Of a DNA stretch of 64,000 nt, positions 48,647 through 64,000 are shown in pieces. Origin of the DNA: Oxytricha trifallax (lineage: Eukaryota; Ciliophora; Spirotrichea; Sporadotrichida; Oxytrichidae); assembly GCA_000711775.1 (NCBI GenBank), contig ARYC01000474.1:62001-126000 (forward strand). The letters are read 5' to 3'. The position numbers and the translations under genes were made by a program. A model generated the notes under the pieces. That model worked only from the letters and a program-made list of their open reading frames with translations. It searched no databases and had not been told where the DNA came from. Position 1 is the stretch's first letter. Each line of letters begins with the position of its first letter.

Positions 48647-49684
48647 ATGGCGATATCTTTGAAAAACATAAGATTGTTGAATAAGCAAAAACAATAGAGT
48701 TAATAACAAATTACTCTTAATGATTAATAGTCAACTTTATCTACAACTTAAAATTCTCTGCCCTAATAATAATAAATGGACCAAGAGGAGTAAAAACAAT
48801 CAAAATTTGATGCATTTGATAAAAATACCGAAAATCTTAAAAATAAAGTTGAATTAGATTATTCAGGAATATTTTGTCAGTAATTGAATTAAGATTAGGA
48901 GAGCTGTGGGAAATATAATCTAGAAGAATTTAGAGTGCCTAACAGTAAAACAGCTTATTACATTAAGGAATATATATCTAAAGAAAGTGAATTGAAATTA
49001 TTGGACTGTATATATCAACTGGATAAGGACAAATGTACTTTGATATAAAAAGTTAAAGTCGCTTTAGATTGTCTTTTTATTTTTACCTTTATTCATTAAA
49101 ATGGTATGAAATGAAATCAGGAAGAGCTTTGAAAAGATATGGAGGGGAAGTTGGTTCAAAAGGTCTCATTTCTGTAGAATAAATGCCAGAGTATTTCCAC
49201 ATAATAAATAAAAAGATTTATGAGGATGGATTGTTTCCAGAGTAAAACATGCCAAATCACGTTCTCTTAAATAGGTACAGACCTGGTGATGGTATAATGC
49301 CTCATAAAGATGGACCAGCATATTTTCCTTACGTTTGCATTCTCAGTTTGAATAGTGGCATAATGATGAATATTTATGAAAGCGTTGATGACATATCGTA
49401 AGCTTCAATAATTTTCTCTTAATTGATTTTTGTGTAGAACGAAAAAATATAGGGCTAGATTTTATTTAGAACCTAGATCTCTGTTTGTTTTCACTGAGAA
49501 GCATTATACAGATCATTTTCATGGAATTGATGAAGAGCAAGTTGATGAAATTATTGATCCTGAAACAATGCCAGATGATATGAAACATTTAGGGATCAAC
49601 AATTTAGCATTGACAGCCATCGACTAAAATATTGTCAAAGAGAAAAGCTTATAATTATTAAATTATAGTATAAATATTGCTTGA
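48647..49684 (+). CDS. AlkB-like Fe(II)/2-oxoglutarate dioxygenase (ALKBH6-like)
   Basis: Putative oxidative demethylase. A Gln-rich N-terminus (MAISLKNIRLLNKQKQQ…) leads to EEFRVPNSKTAYYIKEYISK, then WYEMKSGRALKRYGGEVG, then NRYRPGDGIMPHKDGPAYF with the iron-binding His-x-Asp, FPYVCILSLNSG, and RARFYLEPRSLFVFTEKHY, then DHFHGIDEEQ with the distal His. The RxxxxxR 2-oxoglutarate-type arginine is in RARFYLEPR. One IES uses pointer TAAAA (49046-49050 and 49097-49101), giving …LIQKWYEMK. One intron lies at 49398-49437 (GT-AG). TGA at 49682-49684, directly before the palindromic element. The ALKBH6 label rests on HKDGPAYFP and the C-terminal HGI motif; substrate unknown. Confidence 0.85.
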
Positions 49685-49690
49685 GTTACT

Positions 49691-50093
49691 ATTGTTGGAA
49701 TACATTCGAGAAGTTGTAATTAAATAAACTAAATAAAATTAGTGGAATTTAAAGTTGGCCAATTTAAACGATATTGTGCTTGTTTGATAGAGAATTCAAT
49801 AATAGCTGGACTTTAATATTGGCGGTACTAATTTATCTCATTGAAGGAGCGAGATAACTCGACCTTAATGTGAGGTATAATTCAATGAATTTAGAGGGTT
49901 TAATTAAAATCTAGTTATCTCGCTCCGTCGATGAGATAAAATAGTACCGCCAATATTAAAGTCCAGCTATTTTTAAATTCTCAATCAAGCAAGCACAAGA
50001 TCGTTTAAATTGGCCAACTTTAAATGCCACTAATTTTATTTAATTTAATTTATTTTATTATGATTTCTCAAATTCGATTGAATTCCTACAATA
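49691..50093. mobile_element. Palindromic TA-flanked element, copy 4
   Basis: Starts TTGTTGGAATACATTCGAG, ends with the complement AATTCCTACAA, flanked by TA. The arms mirror TAGCTGGACTTTAATATTGGC and its complement. It lies between the convergent AlkB-like and PI 4-kinase genes, 7 bp after the AlkB stop codon. Confidence 0.88.
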
Positions 50094-50239
50094 TACAAAT
50101 ACCGAGAGATGATGAAAGACTTTCATTAACAATTAGATATGTTCCATTAATGAAATAAGACTAAAGTAATGAATGAGTGAAATATTATATTCTAATTGTT
50201 CTTAATTTCTATTCAAACCAACTTTAATTTCTATTCAAA

Positions 50240-54365
<4,126 letters not shown>

Positions 54366-54415
54366 AAAAATAAATAATACGCATTTTACTTCTAAGTTCG
54401 TAAATTTTATTGTCC

Positions 54416-55209
54416 TCATAAATTTATAAACTAAAACTTAAAAATTAAAAAATATATATAATTTTTATGATTCATTTAATCGTTTTCAGTCTTTCTCAAA
54501 CTTTTCCTAAAATTTGCTCCAATTTCTAGGTCGGCATCTGAATCTGCTGCTACAATTCAAATTCATATATAAATTATCTGAATATAAATATTGAAATATA
54601 TCTCCACTAAAACTTTAGATATTTTATTGAATGATGGACTTCTTCTTGCTACTTTGATTATTCTTTAAGCCATAAGCTTATCTTTAACTTTATTTGTTAA
54701 TACTCAAACCTTCCTCACTATTATCTGTGATGTCTCTTAGCTATGTATTTATGTATAAATAGCATATTATATCATTTTAGTGTTAAATAGATTGCATATT
54801 TGATAGTAAAAATGACTAAATATTAATGTATCAGTGGCATTAGCTTTAAATAAAGACTTTCTCTGGCTATTGTAAATGTTCTAATTTTGATGATTAAGTT
54901 TCTAATTATCTTGTACTATCTGTACTAGCACGCTATCTGTGTCGGAATCGTCCACTTATTGCAGATGGTTACGTGTGGACAATCTATTCACATCTAAATG
55001 GACTAGATTCATTATATAAATTCATTCAGACTTAATATTTCTTATAATATTTCTAAAGTCATTAATGAATGATTATTAAGAATAAAAGTAAAAAGAAATA
55101 TAAAGATTTTGGGCGTTTAACTCTGAATTATTGTGTCATGATGCTATTTAGTGGGTGACTAGGATGGGTAAAGTTGTCTGTCTATTAGCGGCTCTTTTAA
55201 CTCCTCCAT
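54416..55209 (-). CDS. Small charged protein of unknown function, several MDSs
   Basis: Probable start at ATG 55209: MEELKEPLIDRQLYPSQSPT … (to about 55100). Further blocks: …VHLDVNRLSTRNHLQQVDDS… (about 55012-54850), …LRDITDNSEEGLSINKQSQR… (about 54760-54620), …VAADSDADLEIGANFRKSLR… (about 54560-54490); the frame ends at TGA 54416-54418. Blocks are colinear and rich in Asp, Ser, Gln and Lys. No domain recognised. Its end lies about 50 bp upstream of the start of the PI 4-kinase gene on the same strand. Confidence 0.55.
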
Positions 55210-56262
55210 AATTATTGCATAACTTCATAAATATGATGAAATTATTATAAGTTGGCATATATATTTATTTCTAATAATTTGATTGGAATTTGTATATAGT
55301 AATAATCAAAAGTTGTTAATAATTTAATGATTAAAAACCTACAAATTAATTAAATAAATTCATTATACTATCTAATGATATAAATATTAAATTGTGAACT
55401 AATATGATATCGCGTTTACTTCTCATAATTATGTCATGTGACAAAGCAAATTGATATATAATATATATTTCTAAAATTTATAGTTTTCTAAATTATTATC
55501 AAAATTCATGAAATCACCCAATTATTTAATGTGATTTAAAAGAACAGATCATAATTAGAAATGGAATATAATAAATACAATCTTCAAAATTAATACGATG
55601 CAACTTATTATAAAATATTTAGTTCATAATTAAATGTTAAATTAATTAATTATTATGCCCTCTTTATTTAATAAATGTAAACTAGAGCAATATTTGAATT
55701 AATTTGTACAAATATTTAACTTGAAGGGGAAGGCTATATATAACATTTTTTAAATTTGTTTTACTTTTTATCAATTTACCCATAATATTATAAATCTAAT
55801 ACTGTTTTTATATATTTATTGATAAAAATTAGGAGATAATACGGTAAAACTATAATTATACAATACAACCAATTTTACTAGACACTTAAAATCATATCAA
55901 GTACTTAAGAAAAATAATAAATTTCTTTATTTTGCACTTTTTAAAAAAAAATATTTGATAAAATGGTATTTTTAAAAATGAGAGATATATGGATTTTTAA
56001 ACAAAATAATTAATAAAAATTTAAAATACATATTTAACTAATGATTAGAAAATAAATACAATGTTAGAGAAATTTAATTGCTTAAAATAATTTCATACAG
56101 GAAATGTTTTTAATAACTATTATCTTTAAAGAGAGAACCTTTAATTTAACCCACCCCCTCCAAATAACTTTGCTATTCTTTTGAAATGTATATTTAATTT
56201 CTAAATTTGAAGTTTGATTTATAGTTTTATAATAATATAAAAACATTTTAGAAACAAGAAAT
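55210..56262. other. AT-rich spacer between divergent genes
   Basis: No gene recognised. It should contain the 5' leaders of the unknown gene (minus) and the RING/Kelch gene (plus). Confidence 0.5.
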
Positions 56263-58071
56263 ATGGACGCCCTGCCATCCTCCTCATCCATCGATGAATC
56301 CAACACAAAATCACAGTCTTATGTTTACGAAGATGACTTAAAACAAATAAACAAAAATATCATGTTTTGAAAATAATTCCAGTAACTTATCACATTATAA
56401 ATATATTTTAAAAACTTAAATGTCTAATAATCATATTATGAATTAATCTTTAATGGACTAAATTTAACTAAAGTTTTTACTAAACTACATAGACAACAAG
56501 CCAGATGTCCAAGCTTTCATTCCCGAATTAGTATGTGGAGTATGCAACTACATACTGAAGAACCCCCTAGAATGCAAGGTCTGCGAGAAGCCTATTTGCT
56601 CAGACTGCAAAGTTCAATGGTTTGCCAAGAACCCCAATCATTGTCCTTTCTGCAGAAGCAACAGCCAGTTTGATAAAGTTAACAGAATAACAAGGAATCT
56701 TCTCGGTAAAATCAGATTCCAGTGCATTTACAGAGACAAGGGGTGCAAGGAAGTGTTCCCCTATGCTGATATTTTCAAACATTAAGACACTTGCCCTACA
56801 ATTATATTCAGGTGCTAGCATTGTTCTTATGTCGGGCATAACGACGATAAGCCTCTTCACAATTGCATTTCTTACCTGACTGAGCAAATAAACCAAGCCA
56901 ATCAAGATAACACCAAGCTTCGTGGCATCATCTAGTCAAACAAAGATAAAAACAATGTCTTCGCCAGCAAACTTTTCTATTTTGCTAAGCTCAACTAACA
57001 TGCCTACTATGACTTCGAAACTCTGAAATGGTCCAGTTTTAAGGTTTTCGACAGAAAAATCAGCGAGGGGAAGATTGTAGTGCTAGACAAGTCAAATATA
57101 CTGATTATTGGTGGGTATGAGAGCGAGTCATTCGATTGGAGTAGTGATGTGCCCAGCTCATAGATCATTCAGTTCAATATTCCATCCAAAAAGTTCAAAA
57201 CTATAAACTAACTTCTATTCAGACCAATTTCTATATTTATTGAAATTAATGCTAATTAGGTTTAGGTGAAATGATGAATAATAGAATCTACTTCGGTATA
57301 GCTCAGGAAGAGGATGAAATTTATATTATAGGAGGTTCTCTCAAAGGTTCAGATTTGAAATAATGCGAGACTTTCAATACTACATCTAAATGTATTCATT
57401 TTTATTGCATGTTTAAATTATAGTAGAAACCTTTAATTAGGTAATTGACATTTAATTATAATAAAATGGCAATAAGCCCTTCCATAACTCACTCAAGCAG
57501 TGAGAGGACCAAATTGTTGCACATTCACAAAGAGATATGTGTACACTGTAGGTTTTGAAACTTAGGGCAACCGCACTTCTATCCAATAATTGGACTAACA
57601 AAGAGGCAACTGGTAAATAATTCATATAATGTCTGAGAAAAAGATCTGGCTAGTAGGTCTTCACATGCTAACTAGATAATTATTCAATTTCTTAATAAAT
57701 CTCATTAAATTCTTGATTTCAATTTGGCGTTTTAAACATCCCATTATTAAACAGATATTCAAACGATTTTAAAATCCTTTTAAATGCTTAATGCAGAAAC
57801 AATGATTATGTTTGGCGGTTAAGCAATTTCAGACAACAACTTGAAATTCAACCAGATTATAAAGTACAAGGTGTCAAACAACAAAATAATCCCTCAGGAG
57901 CAGCAACTTATGAAAGCTGACAAGTTCTTCTTCAACAACCAAAATATATTTGATAAGGAGTCGAACTCGTTGTACTCCATGGGCAGAGACTACATTCATA
58001 AGGTCAGTTTGGATAAGATGAGCTGCTTCATCCCTGATGTTGGATATGTGGAATATGCTACATAATTTTGA
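56263..58071 (+). CDS. RING / TRAF-type zinc finger / Kelch protein
   Basis: Likely E3 ubiquitin ligase. MDS1 (MDALPSSSSIDESNTKSQ…) joins MDS2 through AACAA (56350-56354 and 56495-56499), giving …DDLKQINKPDVQAFIPELVC. The RING reads CGVCNYILKNPLECKVCEKP then ICSDCKVQW and NHCPFC. TRAF/SIAH-like Cys-His pairs follow (FQCIYRDKGCKEVF, HQDTCPTIIFRCQHC). After a coiled stretch come Kelch strands: NILIIGGYESES (about 57105), EIYIIGGSLKGSD (about 57330), KRYVYTVGFETQGN (about 57530), TMIMFGGQAISDN (about 57800). TGA at 58069-58071. Several IESs separate the Kelch blocks; borders after 57230 are not all resolved. This is the second RING-plus-Kelch gene in the window, with a different middle. Confidence 0.85.
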
Positions 58072-58504
58072 ATAAATTATTTTTCATAAACATTTTGCCT
58101 GAATTTACGACTTAAATAATACCAATCTTTTCTAGTTATATTGGCTATAAATTACCACTAATACTAATTTTATAATTTGAATATTACTCTCAGTGAGAAG
58201 GAGGTCTATAGCTCAAATATTTTAGTAATTATATAACAAACTCTTAATGAGTAGCAATAATGTGAAGAGTTTATTGTTCAAGTGAGACAAGACTGATAAT
58301 AGTGTTTTATAATTTAGATTGATATTTAACTACTTATTAATTGTTTTCTAAAATTAAAAATTCTTAACCGAAATTAACATAATCTTTTTCTTATATATTA
58401 ATTCATCAAATCACTCCTTCAAAATAATAATTGTTAATTATTTTTTTAATTGCTTAAAAACTTACCATTTAATTAAGAAATTTATATAATATAATTTGAA
58501 TAAA
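58072..58504. other. Spacer between convergent genes
   Basis: AT-rich 3' flanks of the RING/TRAF/Kelch gene (plus) and the PICOT-type gene (minus). No further gene seen. Confidence 0.5.
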
Positions 58505-60593
58505 TCACTCTCCCTTGAGTACTTCCTCGAGTTCGCCACTTTCATCAAGCTCCTCAACTATATCAATACCTCCAACTAGTTAGCCGTTAACATAGAGTTA
58601 AGGATATGTGGGCCAATTAGAGTATTTCTTCAACCCTTCTCTAACTTCGTCATCGCTGAAGATATCAAAATGAGTATACTATAAAACTGATTAATTCTAC
58701 ACGATATCGAATAGGTGTTTTTAAAAAATGACCAAAGGTGAGACCATCGTATTTATTAAGGAGGCTGACGATTCTCTTACTGAATCCACAGTATGGAGAG
58801 GAAGCATGCCCTTTAATAAACACCATGATTTTCTCTTAATTAATGAGCTTCTTCAATCTTGATTCCAGAGTTTCATGTACTTCGTCAGATGGATTTAAAT
58901 AAAGTTAAACTAAAATCTAATTCTCCAATTACAATAGATAAATTAGTTTTTATGAGTGTGTTTTGATTATCTATTTAAATTATATTTAAAAAAAACTCAC
59001 ACATTTATAACTATAAATATGGGACAAGTGTGAGGAGCTCATTAGCATTATATAATTTGTGAACAGTCTCCAAATTGCCAATAAGTTGGCCGTTTATATA
59101 AAGTGCTGGAACTCCCTAGAAATCAGCTTAAGTTTTCAACCATTCAACTAACTCTAATTCATTTTTCTAATTTCAAAAAAGAAAATCCTAATATAGTGTT
59201 AATTTATTACAAAATTATTGAACTCAACATTCTTAGAGGCATCAACTGCTGCAATTCTTACTCCATTGCTTTTTAAAAGTTTTATAAGCTCCTAACTATC
59301 TTTGCCTTGAGGTTGTTCTACGCTTCCCTCGATGATAGCCAAAACTTTGTGTTAACTCAAGATCATTGGCCACTCTTCTGAAGGTGTAACTATTACTATA
59401 TTTTATGATATAGATTCATACCTATGGGGAAATTAGTGATAGATCTATATAATATTTAACACAATTTAATGTTAAGGTGGTAACTTCTTGGCAGATTTAG
59501 GAACCATCTCATCAAATTCACCATTTTCAATGAGTTCTGTGACGATGTCCACTCCGCCTGTGAATTTACCATCGAGATAGATCTAAGGGAAAGTTGGCCA
59601 GTTTGAATAGTACTTTAGCCATTCATTAAATCGTGAATTCTAATATTTTTTATAGAGTAAAATCAGCAACTATTATAATTAAATCTAATTTACCATAGAT
59701 CTCTACGTTGAGAATAAATTTGAAATAATCATATTTTTAATTAAAAATATAACTTATAATATGATTGTCTAATTCTCTCATCGGCAAGAATATCAAAAGT
59801 TTTATACTTGTAGCCTTCTTTGCCAAACATTTCCACTAGTCTTCTGGTGAATTTGCACTTTGGGGCATCAGCAGTTCCCTTGATGAATGCGAAGAATGCG
59901 TTTGATTTCACCATATCCTCTATTTCTCTGAATGCTTTTAACTTCTCCTCCTCAAACCACTTTGTGTAGAACTCGTTTTTATTAGAAATAAAATATAGTA
60001 TAAATAGATGGGAGATATTATTATTTAGTTTGAGATGAAATAATATCGATTTAAATATGAGAAATTGAAATTATTAATATTTTTTAATAATATTTAATTA
60101 TCGTTTTGAGTTTCAATAAGCTGAATGAGTTGGTCTGGTGAGGGATTTTAGACAAGTTCTGGATTGATCTTGTGTGGATGAATCAAAGCCAATGTTGGTA
60201 CTTCATTTACTCAAATTATATGCTATTAACATATTGGTTAAAATTTAATTATGAAGATTGATATCAAACTTATCGACCAAATCTTAAGCTTCATCAGAGT
60301 TGCACTAGAAAACAAATGTTAACAAAAACTTTTCCTCAATATTATTGTAGTTATAATAGCATTGAAATTCTCTGATTAACGTAAACCTTTAGAGTCATTT
60401 AAATATATAGTTGAATTCTTATACTTACCCAAGCAAATTTGACATTTTTGTAGACTTTGGTCATCTCACTTAATTAATCTCTCAATTGGTGGCAGGGTTG
60501 ATGCCAGTCTGCCCAAAACAACAAAGCCAGGCATTTATCAGTCAGGGTTTTCTTCAATTGCTCCAATTGTGCCAAGTCTTTTATAATAGCCAT
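58505..60593 (-). CDS. PICOT-type monothiol glutaredoxin: thioredoxin-like plus three glutaredoxin domains
   Basis: Cytosolic/nuclear iron-sulfur trafficking protein of the Grx3/GLRX3 family. From ATG at 60593: MAIIKDLAQLEQLKKTLTDK, a thioredoxin-like domain with FWADWHQPCHQL (only the second active-site Cys kept, usual for this family) and the cis-Pro region EVPTLALIHPHKINP. Glutaredoxin 1 (about 59990-59470) has CKFT in place of CGFS, followed by NWPTFPQIYLDGKFTGGVDI. Glutaredoxin 2 (about 59390-59000) reads LAIIEGSVEQPQGKDS and GVPALYINGQLIGNLE; no CGFS was seen. Glutaredoxin 3 (about 58860-58505) has the canonical HASSPYCGFSKRIV and [20 protein letters not shown]. TGA at 58505-58507. IESs lie between and inside domains. 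Human GLRX3 has two glutaredoxin domains; plant Grx17-type proteins have three. Confidence 0.9.
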
Positions 60594-60654
60594 TTTTAAC
60601 TTTAAAATTTCATAATATATGAAAATAGATAAATTGTTCTAGTGTAAAAGTTTT

Positions 60655-60723
60655 TCATTATATCTCAACGAGTTCTGATTGCTATTGAGCATGAGCTCCT
60701 TAAGCAGTAAAAGTAGGTATCAT
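60655..60723 (-). CDS. 22-codon ORF upstream of the PICOT gene (possible uORF)
   Basis: ATG at 60723 to TGA at 60655-60657 on the PICOT strand, encoding MIPTFTAQGAHAQQQSELVE-IQ. Its composition is richer in GC than the DNA around it and it ends 61 bp before the PICOT start codon. It could be an upstream ORF, an unspliced first exon or a stray MDS. Confidence 0.3.
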
Positions 60724-60901
60724 CTTTAAATCTTTTAATGATAAATTTATGATAATATATACAGAAATACGTAATTTAAAGAAATAGTTAAAAGTATAGT
60801 CAGCAAATTATGATTTTTAAGATTTGTATAGTCACTTAATAATTATTAATAAATAATATTAAGAAAGCGATTTCAAATCAACTTACACAAACTAGCAATA
60901 A

Positions 60902-62427
60902 ATGGAAGTAAGTATATACTATACATTTTGAGGAGAGTCTTTAAAGTTAAATCTCCAAGAATTAGTCTAATTTGGATCATTAATGAAAGTTCTCTATAAT
61001 TGAGGCTTTCATGTTGTTCCATTTAATTAATCGAGCAATTCTTGGGGTTCTTATCTTGGATTTAATATGTTTGAAATACTGGGATTACCTCCTTTTCCTT
61101 TTATTATTAAATACCGTAACAAAGATTCTAATTGCTTATATAGGGACAACAACCACAACAACAAGATCAAAATCAGCAACAACCTCAATTCCAAATGGGA
61201 GCTGACCCCAACCAATTCCCACAACAGTACATGATGGGAGGTGGATTTATGGGCTAAGTCGATCCAAACATGATGATGCAAATGCAAGGATTCCCACAAC
61301 AACAATACGGTGGCTACTGTAAGCTATTAACTCTAAATCTTATTAATTTTCTTCAGAACAACCAATGGGTGGTCAACAATCAGCAATTTTTAAAGAATAG
61401 TTATCGAAAAGCGTAAACATCATTTATTACGGACATAGTCAATCCAAAATTGTGAATTCATGGGAGGCTACGGAATGGGTGGCGGCTACGGTTAACAAAT
61501 GGGAGGCAACAGTGCTTACGGCAGCAAATCTCACTTCCAAAGAGCTCAAGGAAACGATCCAGCCAAGTACAAGACTGTCATGTGCAGACACTTCCAAACA
61601 CAAGGTCAGTGCACCCTTGGAGACAAGTGCTCATTCGCTCACGGAGAACACGAACTCAGAAAGGTAAGAGTCAATCGAAATTTTCATTTAAGAGTGAAGC
61701 AAATCTGATTCGCTGGGTGATTGCTGAAATGGCTTAACTAACCCAGCATATCTTTCTAATGTTTCAAATACTTGGTTACTAATTACTATTCAAATTATAG
61801 GGAGCTGGTGGTCAAGTCTATCAACCAAAGCAATATGGAAGCGATAACAACGGTGGTGGTCGTGGAGGCTACGTCCCAAGAGGAGGTCGCGGAGGCAGAG
61901 GTGGCTTCTAAAACTTCAACACTCAAGGCCGTGATTAAACCTTCAAAACTGCTCTTTGCAAGAACTTCGAGCAAGGATTTAACATTCATAGTTGCTAATT
62001 GTTAATATGGAGAGTATTTAATGAAAATTAAATTAAGGAAACTGCAAATACGGAGACAAGTGTTCATTCGCTCATGGAGATCACGAATTAAAGAAGGGTG
62101 GTAGCCCATCAGGCCCAGGCAAATTCAACCTTAACCCACCACCAGTACCAGGTCTTGCTGGTTTCCAAGGTATTGGAGGTATGCCACCTGCTATGGGAGG
62201 TCTTCCAGTATACGGTCAACATGAAAATATATGAATATAAGAGCCTTAAACTATACCTTTTTATAAATATTTTAATCATAGTAAATTTTTACTAACAAAA
62301 TCAACAACAATACGGAATGCAACAAATGCAACCACAACTTCAATAAAATCCACTCGTCGGAGGCGCTCAAGTTCAAGCCAACGTTACCGGAGATTACCCA
62401 TCCCTCGGAAACCCCAACTCACAATGA
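60902..62427 (+). CDS. Tandem CCCH zinc-finger RNA-binding protein (TTP/TIS11-like), Gln/Gly-rich
   Basis: Probably an mRNA-binding regulator. The first exon is only ATG GAA, followed by GTAAGT and a long leader intron to about 61142, then GQQPQQQDQNQQQPQFQMGA…. A second GT-AG intron lies near 61319-61362 and a third at about 61664-61800. Fingers: [32 protein letters not shown] and [31 protein letters not shown], separated by an RGG-rich spacer (GGGRGGYVPRGGRGGRGG). The second finger is split by a 62-bp IES with pointer AAGGA (61973-61977 and 62035-62039). A further IES has pointer TCAACA (62216-62221 and 62301-62306). The end is NVTGDYPSLGNPNSQ with TGA at 62425-62427. GC-rich codons suggest high expression. 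The join near 61385-61460 is unresolved. Confidence 0.9.
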
Positions 62428-63920
62428 GCACGAGAATGAAAGTTCTTTACTCATCCCGTGTGAGTGAGATTCTGAAAAGTTAGACATGAATTTCCAGCTA
62501 GTCTCTTTACCAAAAGGGGATAAGTGAAGGATTCTTGTTGAAACTTTTTCATATTTCAAAAACTATAAAGAAGTTAAATTTAGAGTTAAGAGAGAGCTTT
62601 ATGAGGAGTATTGAAGTCAAAGGTAGGTTAAGTCAGTGATATTTTAATGAGAGATTGAGCACAAATTTTGATTAAATAAAAAAGATATGGTGTTATGATG
62701 ACTGAAGAAAGAACGGAGATGTTCAAATTATTATTAACTAACTAAGTAACTAAAGAAATTTTGTGATATTTTATATTGTTTTGACTATGAATTCCTATAA
62801 AATATATTATAATTTAATTGTAACTAAAGTAAAATGTTAACTAATAAATCATAATACATGGATATGGGTTCAATAGCACTTAATAAGATTTAATGTCAAT
62901 GATAATAACTTAATAAACTAAAGGATCATATTTTATACCCCAAAACCCCTTTCATGCTACGGAGAATGTAATATCTTTTTATTAACAATATATTTTATAT
63001 TTTCATATACTTTTTCTTTTAGATATCTACTATATAATAAAATAAAGAGTCGACTTAACTTTTCATAAAATATCATAATTATTTTTTTTATGTTTATTAC
63101 TATAAATTACTAATTTTACTTATTTTTATTCGAAGAATTGAATAAATCGAAAATATATGTATTAGAATTTATTTAACTTATCTTCATAATTCTTAAGATC
63201 AAAATGACAAAAATATCAAAAAAGGAATAAGCTTTTTAAAATTTCTATCTAATTATGATTATTTTTTAAAGCCAAGTTTTTTTCGAAACAATTTATAGAC
63301 ATTGTTAAAATGCTATTAGTAAAAATAAAAAATTATTCATCTTTCTAAAATGAAAAATTAACAAAAATTGAGTTATCAATTAAATTCATATGCATGTAAA
63401 ATAAATAAATTCCTTAAAAGTTTATTTTTGTATATATTGGTACCTAAAATAAAACTTAAGTAGTAGTTCCATCATAATATTTATTAAGTAATAACTATGG
63501 ATATGTTCATTAACCCACTCATCATAAAATAAAGAACTTAACTTATAATTTTACATATTTATGGGCTGAAATCTGGATTTTGTAATTGCTATTAATTAAA
63601 AAAATTACATTTTAGTCGCATGACTTTTATATTTAACAAAAAAGCTATAAAAAACATATATTTAATTATATAAATCTATATCTAATTTAAAGGATATTCA
63701 TTTATGAAGAAAAAATGTTTTCATTTTTTGTCAAAATCAACCAGACAAAAAATCGTATAAATTTGAATTATTTACTTCTAATAGGGTGGGAACCCTTCGA
63801 ATTCGACCAAATAACTAAGGCTATGATAATAAAGTAATAGTTAAGATAAGATAAGATAAACTTAATAAGGTAATAAATGCTTTAATGCTAATATGGTAAT
63901 AATCTAACAATTTAATAATA
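62428..63920. other. AT-rich spacer
   Basis: The first 200 bp are the 3' flank of the CCCH gene. C4A4C4 lies at 62938-62949. A short GATAA-type tandem (about 63841-63860) is the only other repeat seen. No gene recognised. Confidence 0.5.
62938..62949 (+). repeat. Telomere-like 12-mer C4A4C4
   Basis: CCCCAAAACCCC in the spacer after the CCCH gene; see also 45520-45531 and 32921-32932. No transposon ends or transposase are seen beside it. Confidence 0.6.
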
Positions 63921-64000
63921 ATGATTAATAACGCCGATGCACTCTCTGCTTCTCCATCCACACCCAATTCTTACAATCTTTGCAAATAGACACATACAAT
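63921..64000 (+). CDS. Start of a further gene (partial)
   Basis: ATG at 63921: MINNADALSASPSTPNSYNL…, open to the window end. The abrupt rise in GC at 63930 is typical of MDS starts here. Too short to classify. Confidence 0.4.

Noticed and set aside
61051-61305. Minus-strand His/Leu-rich ORF
   Set aside because: It is the antisense of the Gln-rich coding exon and leader intron of the CCCH protein.

Overview
The window reads as unrearranged germline (micronuclear) DNA of a spirotrich, most likely hypotrich, ciliate of the Oxytricha/Stylonychia kind. Three observations support this. (1) Genes stay open only if TAA and TAG are read as Gln and TGA is the only stop. (2) Almost every gene is cut into macronuclear-destined segments (MDSs) by short AT-rich inserts (IESs) bounded by 2-12 bp direct repeats (pointers); deleting the insert plus one repeat copy restores the frame, which I checked by hand at about 25 junctions. 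(3) The only telomere-like motif present is C4A4/G4T4. Short GT-AG introns of about 34-45 bp also occur. Species is not determined.

Layout. 0-4.3 kb: a DNA element with 8-bp target duplications and a C2H2 zinc-finger gene (-). 6.3-7.6 kb: a pepsin/cathepsin D-like protease with three IESs (+). 8.3-10.9 kb: B-box/coiled-coil/leucine-rich-repeat gene (-). 11.3-12.7 kb: coiled-coil gene (+). 13.2-14.9 kb: beta-propeller-like gene (+) interrupted by a GC-rich insert. 15-16 kb: complex III hinge-protein-like gene (-). 16-19.4 kb: RING/B-box/coiled-coil/Kelch gene (-). 20.2-21.4 kb: carbon-nitrogen hydrolase resembling N-terminal amidase (+). 22.3-24 kb: mucin-like membrane protein (-). 25-30.5 kb: two copies of an RGG/membrane-segment gene and one of a small acidic gene. 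32.7-34.3 kb: single-pass membrane protein (-). 34.7-36.3 kb: second mucin-like gene, scrambled by an inversion. 36.5-37.4 kb: Ras/Rab-like GTPase (+). 37.5-38.8 kb: membrane protein (-). 40-42 kb: two more small acidic genes and doubtful fragments. 42.9-48.4 kb: hybrid histidine kinase (+). 48.6-49.7 kb: AlkB-like dioxygenase (+). 50.2-54.4 kb: phosphatidylinositol 4-kinase (-). 54.4-55.2 kb: unknown (-). 56.3-58.1 kb: RING/TRAF-like/Kelch gene (+). 58.5-60.6 kb: PICOT-type multidomain glutaredoxin (-). 60.9-62.4 kb: tandem CCCH zinc-finger protein (+). 63.9 kb to end: start of a further gene (+).

Mobile DNA. At least three short non-autonomous element families are present: a TA-flanked, almost perfectly palindromic element (four copies), a G-run-ended element with 8-bp target duplications (two copies), and a related-looking longer element (one copy). 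Copies lie inside the histidine kinase, PI 4-kinase and coiled-coil genes, where exact removal with one target-site copy restores the frame, so they act as IESs. This, the inverted MDS of the mucin-like gene, and the GC-rich insert with a 12-bp repeat are the main points of interest. No autonomous transposase, tRNA gene, rRNA gene or CRISPR array was recognised. Because only TGA stops translation here, long open frames in AT-rich DNA mean little; calls rest on motifs, paralogy, composition and junction logic.
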